Assembly: GCA_949427775.1 (NCBI GenBank)
Contig: CASQEL010000080.1
Coordinates: forward strand, 1 to 7,979
Direction of reading: 5' to 3'
Source: an uncultured Desulfovibrionaceae bacterium
GTDB lineage: Bacteria > Desulfobacterota > Desulfovibrionia > Desulfovibrionales > Desulfovibrionaceae
Length of the DNA: 7,979 nucleotides
The first letter of the stretch is position 1; every line of letters begins with the position of its first letter. The position numbers and the translations under genes are program-made. Below the pieces are notes generated by a model. The model did not search any database, was not told the DNA's origin, and saw only the letters and a list, made by a program, of their open reading frames with translations. Shown here in pieces: positions 6,778-7,979 of this stretch.

Positions 6778-7979
6778 AGGGCGCTCCGGAATGAGGCTGC
6801 CGACCGCGCGGCCTTCGGAGGCCGTGGTCTTCGGGCGCGGGGGCGGCCAGCTTTTTCAACTTGGAGACAAGCGTGCTGCGCGGCAGGTCCAGCATCCGGG
6901 CGGCTTCGGAAATATTGCCGGAACAGGAGGTCATGGCCTGCCCGATGAGCGTTTTCTCCAGGCGGCGCAGATTCGCGGCCAGATTCATGGGGCGTTCGCC
7001 GTCCGTCGGGGACGACGAACCGTCCGGTTCTTCAAAAGCCTCCGGCGTCAGGCGGTCCGTGGTCGCATCGGCCAGAACGGCCGCCTTCTGGATGCGGTTG
7101 CAGAGCTGGCGCACATTGCCGGGATACGGGGCCGCGCACAGCAGGTGCAGGCTCTCCGGGGTCAGGGTCAGGCCGGGCCGCCGGAGTGTGTCTCGCATCT
7201 GGGCCAGAAAATGTCGGGCCAGGAGCGGAATGTCCTCCCGTCTGTCGCGCAGGGGAGGAATATGGATGTGCAGCGCGGCCAGACGGTGATAGAGATCGGG
7301 CCGGAACGCGCCGGAGGCCATAGCCTGTTCCATGTCCCTGTTGGTGGAGGAGATGATGCGGATGTCCACAGGGACGGCGCGGGTGTCGCCTACCGGGCGC
7401 ACCTGGCGATCCTGAAGCACCCGCAGCAGTTTGGCCTGGAGTTCGAGCGGCATTTCCCCGATCTCGTCCAGCAGCACGGTGCCGCCGTGGGCGCTGCGCA
7501 GCAGGCCCGGCGCGTCGTTCTCCGCCCCGCTGAACGCGCCTTTTCTGTGGCCGAAGAGCTCGCTCTCCAGCAGATGGCGGGGCAGGGCCGCGCAGTTGAT
7601 GGTGACGAAGGGGGCGGCGTGGCGCGGACCGGCCGCGTGCAGGGCCGAGGCCGCCAGTTCCTTGCCGGTGCCGGTTTCGCCGGTGATCAGCACGGCGATA
7701 TCCGTGGGCGCGGCCTTGGCGATGTAGTCGCGCACCCGCAACGCGGCCGGGCTTTTGCCCAGAAAGAATGTCTCCGCCGTGCGCAGGGGCCGGTCACTGT
7801 GCTCCAGGCGCGCGAGATCCTCATGCAGACTGTCCAGAAGACGGTGTTCCCGCCCGCGGCGGATGTGGGCGTCCAGCAACAGCGCGGCCACGTCGCGGAG
7901 CGGGAAGAGCGGCTCAAGCGGGGGAGCCGCTCCGGCGAAGCCCAGCAGCACGCCTCCCAGAAGGATGTTTTTCCAGGCG
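6761..7979 (-). CDS. Sigma-54-dependent transcriptional activator, VasH-like (5' end beyond the right edge)
   Basis: The visible 405 residues contain a full sigma-54 AAA+ activator core and a DNA-binding domain. Counting from the first whole codon: Walker A GETGTGKE (100-107), a GAFTGA-type loop written GAFSGA (147-152), Walker B TVLLDEIGEM (167-176), arginine-finger region FRPDLYHRL (225-233) and a Fis-type helix-turn-helix (about 354-375, NISEAARMLDLPRSTL). The first roughly 65 residues look like the end of an N-terminal sensory domain and linker; no receiver domain is visible. A GTG at 7951 could start translation, but the frame stays open to the window edge and reads like protein, so the true start is probably outside. 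Such activators (VasH in Vibrio) drive T6SS promoters with RpoN. Here the gene leads directly into tagH with a 17-nt overlap, so it is probably co-transcribed with the structural genes. Confidence 0.93.
   Translation of the reverse strand, partial: AWKNILLGGVLLGFAGAAPPLEPLFPLRDVAALLLDAHIRRGREHRLLDSLHEDLARLEHSDRPLRTAETFFLGKSPAALRVRDYIAKAAPTDIAVLITGETGTGKELAASALHAAGPRHAAPFVTINCAALPRHLLESELFGHRKGAFSGAENDAPGLLRSAHGGTVLLDEIGEMPLELQAKLLRVLQDRQVRPVGDTRAVPVDIRIISSTNRDMEQAMASGAFRPDLYHRLAALHIHIPPLRDRREDIPLLARHFLAQMRDTLRRPGLTLTPESLHLLCAAPYPGNVRQLCNRIQKAAVLADATTDRLTPEAFEEPDGSSSPTDGERPMNLAANLRRLEKTLIGQAMTSCSGNISEAARMLDLPRSTLVSKLKKLAAPAPEDHGLRRPRGRQPHSGAPYGHHV

Noticed and set aside
5443..6948. 501-codon plus-strand open frame opposite tagH
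   Set aside because: It is antisense to a full FHA protein and spans the regulator/tagH junction. Composition is Gly/Arg/Gln/His-rich with no motif.
1..7979. tRNA, rRNA, CRISPR arrays, insertion sequences or integrase genes
   Set aside because: No such repeats, RNA-like folds or transposase/integrase motifs were seen; nearly the whole window is occupied by T6SS genes.

Overview
The window is part of a type VI secretion system (T6SS) gene cluster, with every gene on the minus strand. Read in the direction of transcription (high to low coordinates), the order is: a sigma-54 enhancer-binding regulator (cut by the right edge), a TagH-like FHA protein, the lipoprotein TssJ, a PAAR-tipped protein with a C-terminal JAMM/JAB-like domain, a small unknown protein that is a candidate immunity factor, TssK, TssL (DotU) and the start of TssM (IcmF, cut by the left edge). 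TssB/C, Hcp, VgrG, ClpV and the rest of the baseplate are not here and presumably lie outside the window.

Organism: the core genes are GC-rich (about 70% or more in the 60-base lines I counted by hand). A sigma-54 regulator and an FHA gene head the tssJ-K-L-M block. I would guess a Gram-negative proteobacterium, perhaps of the Desulfovibrionaceae, but this is an impression from gene order and composition. No taxonomic marker is present.

Layout: the core genes are packed tightly. Regulator/tagH overlap by 17 nt, tagH/tssJ by 4 nt and tssL/tssM by 4 nt, while tssK/tssL are 3 nt apart. The exception is the effector pair at 3350-4554. It is separated by 118 bp from tssJ and 52 bp from tssK, and its two genes are only 2 nt apart. 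Base composition falls abruptly at about 4195, the junction between the PAAR tip and the C-terminal domain, and recovers only gradually through the small downstream gene. This is the expected appearance of an exchangeable toxin/immunity module attached to a resident PAAR tip.

How the parts fit: TssJ (outer-membrane lipoprotein), TssL and TssM (inner membrane) form the envelope-spanning membrane complex. TssK links the baseplate to TssL/TssM. TagH-type FHA proteins are associated with post-translational, phospho-threonine control of T6SS. The sigma-54 activator probably drives transcription. The PAAR protein would cap the VgrG spike and carry the JAMM-like domain into a target cell, and the 127-residue protein would protect the producer. 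The most notable content is this PAAR-JAMM protein and its unrecognised partner, embedded within the core structural operon.
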